Shown: positions 9,561 to 18,737 of the stretch, piece after piece | Layout: each line of letters opens with the position of its first letter | How positions within the stretch are numbered: the stretch's first letter is position 1 | From: Mesonia oceanica | GTDB lineage: Bacteria; Bacteroidota; Bacteroidia; Flavobacteriales; Flavobacteriaceae | Reading direction: 5' to 3' | NCBI RefSeq assembly: GCF_902499555.1 | Contig: NZ_CABVMM010000002.1 | Coordinates: 62,001-126,000 of the forward strand | Length of the DNA: 64,000 bases | The notes under the pieces: generated by a model | What the model was told of the DNA's origin: nothing | The model's database searches: none | Seen by the model: only the letters and a program-made list of their open reading frames with translations | Position numbers and translations under genes: made by a program

Positions 9561-12500
9561 ATGAGCTATTTATATCAATACGATCAACCTGGTGTGAGAA
9601 TAGAAAACATTAAAGAGATTAATGGTTATTCTTATGTGCTAGGTTGGGAATACAATAATAATCAAACCCCTAAGGTAAATTTATATGTTTCTAAAATTGA
9701 TTCTTCTGGAAATCAAGTTTGGCAAAAAAGATTTAAATATCCCGACGCAGTTAATAGTGGTAGTGTTAAAATTCATTTTGAAGATATCACTGAAGCAAGT
9801 TCCAAGGAATTGCTGTTACTTGCCTATGATGATGTGCAGGCTTTGATATTAAAGATTGATGATGATGGAAATTTAATTTGGGTAAAGAAATATTACGATA
9901 AAAATAATACGCAATTATATTATAATAGGTTAAGCTTCCGGCCAAGACTTCATACACTCTCAGAAGAATATTCCATATTGGTTGTTCAAGATATTCATTC
10001 CTATAATGGTGGGGTAAGAAGGTTAGATTATCGTTTTATAAAATTTCAAAACGATAATGGAAATTTTGTGGATAATAAAATTTTAGAGACCACAAATCCC
10101 AAAATAATTATCCGTGACCAACAAAGTTTTAAGGAGACCATTGTTTTGGCGGGATCTGATGGTAAAAATATCTGTATTTTTTATGTGGATATTAATTTAA
10201 GATTATCAAATACTTACAAATTTAATTTAGGTAAAAGTAATTCAAAGAGAAATTACTTGCATTTGTTTAGACTTTCTTCTATAAAAGAAGGAAAGTTTTC
10301 AGCAATGGGAGGTTACTGGTCAGATCAAGGTAATTATATATTTGTAATGAATTTTGACTTTTATGGTCTTAAGGCAACTAATTCCATAAATATTTCAGAT
10401 AAACCTTGGAGTCAAATTGCTCAAGATATAGAAAATGTTAGTGATGATCATTTAATCTATTATAGAGGTAATCTTCATTCTTTAAGTAATTCTTTAAATT
10501 TAAATTGGACAAGAAAAGTTGAAATAGCCGCTATCAATAAAAGGCTTACACCAATTAATTTAAATGAAAATTATATTTACTCCTATTACTCTTATCCTTA
10601 TCAGAGAGGGTATTATATCATTTCCAATTCAGGAACGGACTATAAAACTTGTGAAACTGTAGAAGTAGAGGATAACTTCAATTTTGAAAGGTATGAGCTT
10701 ATTGCATCAACTAATCGTATAGAGCTGAATGCCTTTAATAGTATTGAATATCCTCAACCACAAATTAGTTTACAGACTATAAATATACCTAGTTCAACAG
10801 AAATTTGTAAATATCCTACAAAGCAACCTGAAATTGATCTAAAGCAATCTACTATTAGAGTGAAAAATGATTGTTTGCTTCCCGGAAGAATGCAATCCTT
10901 AATTTACCTGAAATTAAGAGATACTGAAGGCAATGTTTTAGGAAGTGGAGGAGATAATGTTTCGTTTACTACTAATTTAGGTCAGTTAGGAGCAGTAACC
11001 GATTATGGAAACGGTGTATATTCCGTAAGTTTTTCTAGTAATTCTTCGGGAGTTTCTACTATTAAAGCTTTTTTAGATGGTAAAGAACTTCCTGCTTCGG
11101 TACAAATAAGAGTATCTAAAGAATGTTTTGATCAGGAAGTAGATATAAAGTTATGTACCATCCAAGCATCTAATAAATGTTTACGCCGTAAAGAAAAATC
11201 AATTATAACTATTCGACTTTATGATTCTTCTGGTAATGCCATTATCAATGGGGGAGATCAAGTAGAGGTTTTTACTTCCTTGGGAACTATTTCTTCCATT
11301 CAAGATAACGGAGATGGAACTTATACGTGTGAACTTTTAAGTGCTTATGAGGGAATAGCTACCGTATATTTTACAGTAAATGGAAAAGAATCGGTTCAAA
11401 CCATTGACATCACAATTTCTAAGCAATGTGGATCAACAAAGCCCAATGCAGATAATAGTACCATAACAGCTAGCCCTAATTGTATACATCCCAAAGAAGG
11501 ACAATCTTTAATTACTATCCAATTATATGATGATAATGGAAACCCAGTATTAAATGGAGGTGCTAATGTAGCTATAAACAATACTGCAGGAAATATTTCC
11601 AATGTAACAGATCAAGGAGATGGTAGTTATACCGCTATATTAACCGCTACCGGAGGTTCAGGTACTTTTGTTTCATTTTCAGTAGATGGGGATTCAAGTC
11701 AAAATTATATATGGATTAATTTTTCGACTTCTTGTAATATATCAGGGGGTGATTTAACTAACAGTCAGATAAAAACTTCCTCCAATTGTATTGTACCCGA
11801 TGGGGAAACACCAACAGAAGTTACCGTATATTTACTGGACAATTCAGGTAATCCTTTATTGGTAGGTGGTGATAATGTAGAAATACATACCACACTAGGT
11901 AATATTTCTAATACTATTGATAATAATGATGGTACTTATACGGCCTACTTAACCAGCAATCAATCAGGAATAGCTACTTTAACTTTCCTTTTAAACGGAA
12001 GTCAAGCCATAAGTTATCGAACAGTTGTGTTTTCAAAATCCTGTGGAGTAGGTATAAATTTAGAGTTGAGTACTATTCATGCTTTACCCTCCTGTATTAC
12101 CCCTAATGGAGAACAACAATCAACCATTACTGTTCAATTAGTTGATACGAATGGAAATCTAGTAGTAACCGGAGGGCAAAATGTAATTATTCATACTTCC
12201 TTGGGTAATATAAGTTTGACTACAGATAATGGGAATGGGACTTATTCAGCTTTACTATCGAGTACAATTACAGGAACAGCTACTCTAAGTTTTTCTATAT
12301 TAGGGGAAAGTGGGGCTCAACATGCTCAAGTACAAATAAAAGAAAGCTGTGAGGCAGATCCTCTAAATGAAGTTGATTTAGAGAAAAGTACTATCCAAAT
12401 TATTCCAAATACGGTAGTAGCCAACGGTCAGGATCAAGCAACTATAAAAATTGTATTAAGAGATCAAAATGGAAATCCTGTTAATTTACTCCCCAATAAC

Positions 12501-15500
12501 TTTGGTAACTATCTAGTAAGCATACATAAAATCAATAATTTTGGAGCTGTTAATCCCAACAATGCTGTTTTTGAAAGCACTACTGGTTCTTACATATCAT
12601 ATATCAAGAGCAGTAATATTGGACAAGCTCAAATAGGTTTTTATGTAAATGGAATGCAGGCTTCAGCCTCAGCTACTGTACAGTTTGTTAAAAACGACGA
12701 TGGTGGCGGTAGTGATGAAGGAACTAAAATTTCTAACACTAGTGTAACGTGGTTGCAATCTCCTAACTTCTATTTGCAAGCAGCAGGATCGCAAGGAAAT
12801 GACAGTACAAAAGGTATTCATTTAAGGTGGGTACTAAGAGGTGTGTTGGGAGAATTACACTTGCCTAAACGTAATTATGCCACCAATCAATATAATTTTA
12901 ATAAGCCTAATGATGTTATCAAACTTTACCGAACACGGTACAGAAAATATACTTTTATAGTAAACTTCCAAGAAACTGCACCCACAGTAGTAGATAGTAC
13001 TAATCATTTATGGATATACCGATATGAACAGCGGGATATCTATATTCATTTTAGAAATACAACTAAGTATGATAATGTAAGAAATAATACAAATCCTATA
13101 GAAGACCATGTTTCATTTTTACAAAATTATGGTTCAGAGTTAATTGAAATAGAAACAAAAGAAGAACTCTTTTTTAAAGTAACTTTAAAAGTAAATGAAG
13201 AGTTAGCCAATAATGGAAGTGTACAAGCAGAAACCTTATCGGTTTCAAAAAATGTTCCTTTAGCTAATAAAACAGTTTCAGCGAGACAAACATTTACCGG
13301 GATTTCTGAAATTTCAAAAATGGTCTTTACCTGTGAAAATGGAATAGGCGTGCGCTATAAAGCATATAATTGTATGCTAACAAGCATTGAGTTTGAATTT
13401 TATAGTGATTTCCTTACCCAAGTAAATTCCCAAAGTGATTGGTGGTTTTTAGGGGATTACGCATTAAGCAAAAATGACCAAACCGTATTTAATGCCTTAG
13501 AACCTAATTCAGGCGATGTTCATGCGAATTGGTTGCGTTTTAATGATAATGAACATGTAAATGTTGAGAATTATAAAAAGCAATGGAATGGCATATCTGA
13601 ACCCGGCGACCGAAATATTAAGGAAGTAGTAAGTAAATACATTGATTTAAGTGATAATCAAAATAACCCAATTGCCAACGAATCAATTGCTTTAGATGGT
13701 ACTGGACAAGATACTACACAAATTTCTAATTTAGATTTATTAAATATGGCAGCGTATGACTTCCATATTGCAAGAATGTTAGGACTGGGTAGTTTAGATA
13801 TAGACACTGAAGTATTTACAGATCAGTATATTTATGTAACAGAATACGTCACATTTGGAAATCTTCAAGATGGAGAAGGGGCTCGAGAAGTTCAACATTT
13901 ATCCATGAGTTTACCTACAGGTATTTCAGATGAACGCTTACCTATTCCCATAGATTTAAAAAATATAGTACCCGGCGTATTTTATGGTTATGAAAATGCC
14001 CAACCCATTAATTTAACCGATGAAAACGGCTATACTTTTGATGGGAAGACGCGTTACGTAAGTTTATTTACAGAAGAAATACCGGAAACTCTTTCTAATT
14101 TACCATTTTATAATAGTTACCAAGAATTTTCTGCTCATTTATATACCTTACCTATTTATGGAGGTTTAGAATACAAAATGGATAATGAAACCACTTGGCG
14201 AAAACCAGAACTTTCGAATACAGATGAATATCAAAATGTATTAGGCAATGGAAGCCTAGGTGCTAATGAAACAATTCCCTTGTTACTTCCTGAGTTAGGC
14301 AAACCATTCTATGTAGACAATCATACTATCAAAGGTTGGTACAGATACAAGTCTTATGCAATTAATTGGTTTTACAGAGCAAGCCAAAGTGAAATCCAAA
14401 AATCGATATATTCAGATATAAAGCCTAATAATTCTTTAATCGCGCCTACTAATGTACGTGCAGTTTTAGTTCAGCCTGAAAGTCCTTTACTGTTAACCTC
14501 CGGGAAGGAACAAGAAATGTTAGCGACACTTAAGGCAAATACTAACATAGAAGATAAAACACTAGTTAGATTAACTTATGATTATCACGCATTTCATGAA
14601 ATTATTAAGTACAGTCTTCCCAATGATTCAACTATAAGTAATCAGGATTATGAGAATGACCCTACTTCAATTTTCACTGATGATGATGAAGTCTTTGCAG
14701 AAAGGGCAGAAATCTATTTCAGAAATCAAGTTCCTAATAATATTAGAGGTAAAATTACAGCAGTCAATAATGATTCTAGCAATCCTTTATTGGCAATTTT
14801 ACAAACAGCTCCTTATAATTTGTCAAGTCAAGGCAATAATGAACAACTTGTTCCTCACATAAATAGCTCTCAGGTAAGTAATTATATAGGTGGAGTTATT
14901 AATATTGACGAAAATAGCTATATCATACAATCGATAGATACAAGTGCTACTTATCCTAAATTTAAAGTATATAAAACTCAGGTAACCGATGCCATAACAG
15001 GTGAAATCCCTTCATCTACCATTAATCCCGAAGAATTAGAACTTCCGGTAATTACCAATGATGGGTTGTTTATGGCTGTAGAGAATATGCAAAATGCTAG
15101 CAGTTGGGGGAATTCAAACCCATTAGCTACAAAAATATTAATTGGTGACAATTGGCCTGTTCACCGTGAAGTGATTGAAGAAAATAATGCAGATGGAAGC
15201 GTTCAACGTAAACTCGAAAAAACCAGAGGAATATGGTCTAAAGCAGATGAAAATCATACGACTATTGAAAAAGTACTAGAACCTCAAGAAGTACTTGATG
15301 CTAATGGAAACTTGCAATATGATACTAATGGTAATTTAATTACGGAACAGGTTCATAAAGGACTCTATAAAATCACTTTCCACGGAATACAATTGGATCA
15401 CCATCCACAGCATACTACTTCAATAGGTCAAACCTCGGTAGATTGGGATAAAGGAATAGCTAGAGTATTTACGGAATCTTCTTTAGATTCGAGCAATACT

Positions 15501-17417
15501 CCTATAAAAAGTCGAAAAACTTTAAAAGTTGGTAAAATAGAAAATATAGGGGAAGCAGAAGATTTAGTAATTTATGTGGATGATCCTGATACGGTAGCCG
15601 TACCGGCACAAGATTTAGATCCAATTCCTACAGGAACAAATATCTCGGTTAATTTTTATCCTTCCTATAAAGTATATTTATATGAACAAACTAGTGTAGG
15701 TTTAAATGAAGAATTAATTCCTACTTCTAAAGATGTAGATTATTCCATTTTTGGAGTGAGAAGTGAAGATACGAACTATAATTATTTTAGTCCGGTAAGT
15801 ACACCCGGTTTAATGATGGCTCAACGTATAGTTTTACCAGAACCACCCCAACAACCTTTGGGATCTGATTACGCCACTAGACCTGATTATTTTGGAAGAT
15901 CTACTTATACTTTCACTACAGAATACAATCATCAACCTTATGGGGTGTTATTCTATCGTAGTAACGATGAAGTCTTATTAAATTCAATCTACTCCAAAGC
16001 AACTGTTCAACAAATCAGAACCGCTTTAAAAGACTTGGGAGGACCGGAAGAACCTTTCTTTACAGATCGATGGAAAAATTTTGTAGATTTTTCTACTATT
16101 AAAACCGATGGAGACTTCAAGGAATATGACGAAAACGGAATTTCTCAAGGAAGCGGATATAAATTTCCCAACCCGGATAAGCAAGAGTTTTTTGATTGGG
16201 CCAATCAAATTCTTCAAAATTTAAATGAGCCCCTTATTACCGAATCTCCCGGACAACTTGCCGTAGGAGATCCTAAAATAGTTGAGTTTTTTAAAGGAGC
16301 CATCTATAATGCTTTTGTGCCCTTAACGCGGCTTCCCATCATATATGAACATATTGAAGGGGCTAGTTATCAACCCAAAGATGAAAAGCAAAATATAAAA
16401 GATGAAAACGGGTATGCTTTAGCGCCGAACCATCCAGATTTTAAGATGGCGCCTATGATGAAAAAAGTTGGAAATTATAAAACCCAGTTCACCGATTTTA
16501 AATTAGATGGAACTTCTTCCAACTACTATTTCTATGGAGTTAAAGAAATGGGATCCCAAATGAAAATAGGGCAATTCAGTCCATTTTTAGGCCCTATCAA
16601 ATTAGTAAATACCAATGCTCCTAAATCACCTGAAGTAAAGTCAATTAAACCGGTATTAGCCAATGAGCTTACAGGTACTGCTCCTTCGGTGAAAATTAGT
16701 ATCAATTCTTATCCGAAGGTTCAAAATATTAAAAAAGTAAAACTCTTTCGTTCCCATACGAAAATTGAAGCTCAGTCTATTAGAACAATGAAATTAGTAG
16801 CTACTTCTGTTCTTGATGAGATTTCAAATAATGAAGAAGTTTGGACCATAGCAGATACGTTCAATGATCTTCCTCAAGTACCTTACGGAGATGCTTTATA
16901 CTACAGGGTAATTGTAGAAAGGGAAGTAAAATATGCCGATAAAAATGCGGTTGTCATTACAGAGTTTGCACCCTCACAAGCTTCTAAGATATTAGCGAGT
17001 TTAATTGTAGAAAACAAAAAGCCGGAATCCCCTGTATTGGAATATTATTCTACTCCGCCTAATAATCAACATATCATAAGTTATGTAACCTTAACTTGGA
17101 ATGCCACTTGTTATAAAGGTAAGTATCATGTGTATAAAATGAATAGTCAAGGAAATTGGACTAAAATACATACCGTTCCTAGAACAACTGAAGAAACGAT
17201 TTATTTAAATTTAGAAGATACTGATCTTCAAGATAGTAGTCTCCTTATTGAGAATGAAGGAAACCCTATTTATCATCACTTTAAAGTAATTGCAGAAAAT
17301 ACATCGGGAATGCTAAGTACTGAAGAAAATATATTAACTATTCATCAAATAGATAATTGGAAAGATATTGGAGGTATTGGAGATATGATTAGCGAGATAA
17401 CATTTAGAATTAGATAG
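9561..17417 (+). CDS. Giant 2618-aa protein with propeller-like N-terminus, six Ig/invasin-like repeats and FN3 tail
   Basis: Three zones are visible. Residues 1-~400 look like a beta-propeller, with blade phrases such as SKIDSSGNQVWQKRF and LKIDDDGNLIWVKKY. Residues ~425-1050 hold six tandem ~100-residue repeats (about nt 10830-12715) of bacterial Ig-like/invasin type, each with an STI..., a GG..V and a GDGTY-like phrase. The first five each have one cysteine near the start and one at the end, a spacing that suggests a disulfide within each repeat; the sixth lacks the pair. The remaining ~1550 residues include beta-rich segments and FN3-like modules and end in an SEITFRIR tail. There is no signal peptide and no type IX sorting domain, which is odd for an adhesin and fits a protein built inside the cell as part of a tail-like particle. 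The start ATG is four bases after the upstream stop. Confidence 0.75.
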   Translation: MSYLYQYDQPGVRIENIKEINGYSYVLGWEYNNNQTPKVNLYVSKIDSSGNQVWQKRFKYPDAVNSGSVKIHFEDITEASSKELLLLAYDDVQALILKIDDDGNLIWVKKYYDKNNTQLYYNRLSFRPRLHTLSEEYSILVVQDIHSYNGGVRRLDYRFIKFQNDNGNFVDNKILETTNPKIIIRDQQSFKETIVLAGSDGKNICIFYVDINLRLSNTYKFNLGKSNSKRNYLHLFRLSSIKEGKFSAMGGYWSDQGNYIFVMNFDFYGLKATNSINISDKPWSQIAQDIENVSDDHLIYYRGNLHSLSNSLNLNWTRKVEIAAINKRLTPINLNENYIYSYYSYPYQRGYYIISNSGTDYKTCETVEVEDNFNFERYELIASTNRIELNAFNSIEYPQPQISLQTINIPSSTEICKYPTKQPEIDLKQSTIRVKNDCLLPGRMQSLIYLKLRDTEGNVLGSGGDNVSFTTNLGQLGAVTDYGNGVYSVSFSSNSSGVSTIKAFLDGKELPASVQIRVSKECFDQEVDIKLCTIQASNKCLRRKEKSIITIRLYDSSGNAIINGGDQVEVFTSLGTISSIQDNGDGTYTCELLSAYEGIATVYFTVNGKESVQTIDITISKQCGSTKPNADNSTITASPNCIHPKEGQSLITIQLYDDNGNPVLNGGANVAINNTAGNISNVTDQGDGSYTAILTATGGSGTFVSFSVDGDSSQNYIWINFSTSCNISGGDLTNSQIKTSSNCIVPDGETPTEVTVYLLDNSGNPLLVGGDNVEIHTTLGNISNTIDNNDGTYTAYLTSNQSGIATLTFLLNGSQAISYRTVVFSKSCGVGINLELSTIHALPSCITPNGEQQSTITVQLVDTNGNLVVTGGQNVIIHTSLGNISLTTDNGNGTYSALLSSTITGTATLSFSILGESGAQHAQVQIKESCEADPLNEVDLEKSTIQIIPNTVVANGQDQATIKIVLRDQNGNPVNLLPNNFGNYLVSIHKINNFGAVNPNNAVFESTTGSYISYIKSSNIGQAQIGFYVNGMQASASATVQFVKNDDGGGSDEGTKISNTSVTWLQSPNFYLQAAGSQGNDSTKGIHLRWVLRGVLGELHLPKRNYATNQYNFNKPNDVIKLYRTRYRKYTFIVNFQETAPTVVDSTNHLWIYRYEQRDIYIHFRNTTKYDNVRNNTNPIEDHVSFLQNYGSELIEIETKEELFFKVTLKVNEELANNGSVQAETLSVSKNVPLANKTVSARQTFTGISEISKMVFTCENGIGVRYKAYNCMLTSIEFEFYSDFLTQVNSQSDWWFLGDYALSKNDQTVFNALEPNSGDVHANWLRFNDNEHVNVENYKKQWNGISEPGDRNIKEVVSKYIDLSDNQNNPIANESIALDGTGQDTTQISNLDLLNMAAYDFHIARMLGLGSLDIDTEVFTDQYIYVTEYVTFGNLQDGEGAREVQHLSMSLPTGISDERLPIPIDLKNIVPGVFYGYENAQPINLTDENGYTFDGKTRYVSLFTEEIPETLSNLPFYNSYQEFSAHLYTLPIYGGLEYKMDNETTWRKPELSNTDEYQNVLGNGSLGANETIPLLLPELGKPFYVDNHTIKGWYRYKSYAINWFYRASQSEIQKSIYSDIKPNNSLIAPTNVRAVLVQPESPLLLTSGKEQEMLATLKANTNIEDKTLVRLTYDYHAFHEIIKYSLPNDSTISNQDYENDPTSIFTDDDEVFAERAEIYFRNQVPNNIRGKITAVNNDSSNPLLAILQTAPYNLSSQGNNEQLVPHINSSQVSNYIGGVINIDENSYIIQSIDTSATYPKFKVYKTQVTDAITGEIPSSTINPEELELPVITNDGLFMAVENMQNASSWGNSNPLATKILIGDNWPVHREVIEENNADGSVQRKLEKTRGIWSKADENHTTIEKVLEPQEVLDANGNLQYDTNGNLITEQVHKGLYKITFHGIQLDHHPQHTTSIGQTSVDWDKGIARVFTESSLDSSNTPIKSRKTLKVGKIENIGEAEDLVIYVDDPDTVAVPAQDLDPIPTGTNISVNFYPSYKVYLYEQTSVGLNEELIPTSKDVDYSIFGVRSEDTNYNYFSPVSTPGLMMAQRIVLPEPPQQPLGSDYATRPDYFGRSTYTFTTEYNHQPYGVLFYRSNDEVLLNSIYSKATVQQIRTALKDLGGPEEPFFTDRWKNFVDFSTIKTDGDFKEYDENGISQGSGYKFPNPDKQEFFDWANQILQNLNEPLITESPGQLAVGDPKIVEFFKGAIYNAFVPLTRLPIIYEHIEGASYQPKDEKQNIKDENGYALAPNHPDFKMAPMMKKVGNYKTQFTDFKLDGTSSNYYFYGVKEMGSQMKIGQFSPFLGPIKLVNTNAPKSPEVKSIKPVLANELTGTAPSVKISINSYPKVQNIKKVKLFRSHTKIEAQSIRTMKLVATSVLDEISNNEEVWTIADTFNDLPQVPYGDALYYRVIVEREVKYADKNAVVITEFAPSQASKILASLIVENKKPESPVLEYYSTPPNNQHIISYVTLTWNATCYKGKYHVYKMNSQGNWTKIHTVPRTTEETIYLNLEDTDLQDSSLLIENEGNPIYHHFKVIAENTSGMLSTEENILTIHQIDNWKDIGGIGDMISEITFRIR

Positions 17418-17440
17418 ATAATATTATAAAAACAAAACTT

Positions 17441-18160
17441 ATGGCACAACAAAACCGACAAACCCTAAAATCATATTTTGAAACAGGAGATAAACCTACT
17501 GAAGATGAATTTGCAGACCTTATAGATAGTTTTGTAAATAGGTTAGAAGATGATTATGTAGAAAACCTACCCAATGCTTCTACTTCGCAACGAGGGATAG
17601 TGCAACAAGCAAGTTCGAGTGAAGTAAATTCAGCGACAAATAATAATAAATATGTCACTCCTTTAGGAGTCAAGAATTCTATTGAAAACTTTGCGCCAGT
17701 AACATCGGTAAACGGTAAAACAGGAGAAGTTATTTTAAATATAGATGAAAGCACTTCAAGAGGAACAGTTAATCAAGGTATTGCTAAATTTTATTCAACT
17801 AATAATAGTCAGAATTACATACATATACGTCTACCTTATAAAATTAATTCAGATAGTAAAATGTATTATGTAAAAGCCTCTGGTTATGAATACTACGGAC
17901 ATGATATTATAGATGTAATATGGGTGGGGTACTGTTATGCAGGTAATGGTGAAATAATAAATGATAAAACAGTAGTTAATAATTCTAATACTATAACTGC
18001 TGGACAATATGCAGGTTCTGATAACCATGTTTATTTGTGGTTTAAACCTTCACGTACTTATTATGTTACTTTCAAATTAGATTTTATGAGAGTAGGGAAT
18101 GGGACATTCTTAAATGATGGAGATATTCAAATTATTCAGGATCCAAATGCTGCTTTATAG
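17441..18160 (+). CDS. Phage-tail-fibre-like protein
   Basis: This 239-aa protein begins RQTLKSYFETGDKPTEDEF, followed by ADLIDSFVN, a module I know from the N-termini of tail-fibre-like and structural proteins in Bacteroidota phage and tail-derived clusters. A collar-like phrase follows (RGIVQQASSSEVNSAT, then YVTPLGVKNS) with VNGKTGEV, typical of phage fibre shafts. The C-terminal ~120 residues form a beta-rich putative receptor-binding head. It follows the giant gene after 23 bases. This is the strongest single hint that the preceding giants belong to a particle rather than to the cell surface. An orphan prophage fibre remains possible. Confidence 0.75.
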   Translation: MAQQNRQTLKSYFETGDKPTEDEFADLIDSFVNRLEDDYVENLPNASTSQRGIVQQASSSEVNSATNNNKYVTPLGVKNSIENFAPVTSVNGKTGEVILNIDESTSRGTVNQGIAKFYSTNNSQNYIHIRLPYKINSDSKMYYVKASGYEYYGHDIIDVIWVGYCYAGNGEIINDKTVVNNSNTITAGQYAGSDNHVYLWFKPSRTYYVTFKLDFMRVGNGTFLNDGDIQIIQDPNAAL

Positions 18161-18230
18161 ATTTATTTTTATTAAAATAATTCTCACTCAGGATCTTAAA
18201 TTTTATATTTCATTAATATCTTAAACAGCA

Positions 18231-18437
18231 GATTTTTATGAAGTATGGATAAAAGATTTTAGCGATCCTGCAAACGTCATTAACGAGTTCTTTAGGTTTA
18301 CTAAAGTGAATAGTGTAAATAAAAAAATTAATAATCTAAAACTAGTAACTACTTACGAAATAAGATTAAAAGTAGTGGACTATGATTATGGCAAAGTAGA
18401 GTTTTCAGATACGATAACGATTCAAACCACTAGTTAA
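18231..18437 (+). pseudogene. Orphan C-terminal FN3 fragment of a fibre-like gene
   Basis: A 68-codon open stretch ending in TAA begins DFYEVWIKDF and ends DTITIQTTS. It matches the position and wording of the C-terminal FN3 modules of the two fibre-like genes further right, which read DFYEVYIDDG and YEIWLYDG at the same place. It has no plausible start or upstream body, so it looks like the left-over 3' end of a deleted third fibre gene. Confidence 0.65.
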
Positions 18438-18737
18438 AACTAATTTAGTTATATTAAACCGTAAAGAGAACATATAATTCTTTTCGTTTCTTTAGAATAT
18501 TTATTTCTTTATATAAGATCATTAGGAATTTTAGTTATGAATAAAAATTATTTTAAACGGTAATTTTTTATTTATTAGGGCTTTACAAGTTTATAAATTG
18601 AAATTATAATATAAAAATTAAAATATTAACAATAAATACTTATTCATTTAAGTTAATATATAAGAATCCCCACAAAGTATTTTTTTTTCATTAATCTGCA
18701 AATAGTCATGAATTATTTGCACTAAAACTTATTTTCT
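18438..18737. other. AT-rich intergenic stretch before the 1232-aa gene
   Basis: This ~300-base spacer is very AT-rich and holds no supported gene. It contains a loose dyad (ATTAAACCGT near 18453 and AAACGGTAAT near 18554, about 100 bases apart) and presumably carries the promoter for the 1232-aa gene, but I could not identify a convincing promoter box. Confidence 0.5.

Noticed and set aside
3185..17417. Giant proteins as type IX-secreted adhesins
   Set aside because: Neither has a Sec signal at the start or a recognisable type IX C-terminal sorting domain.
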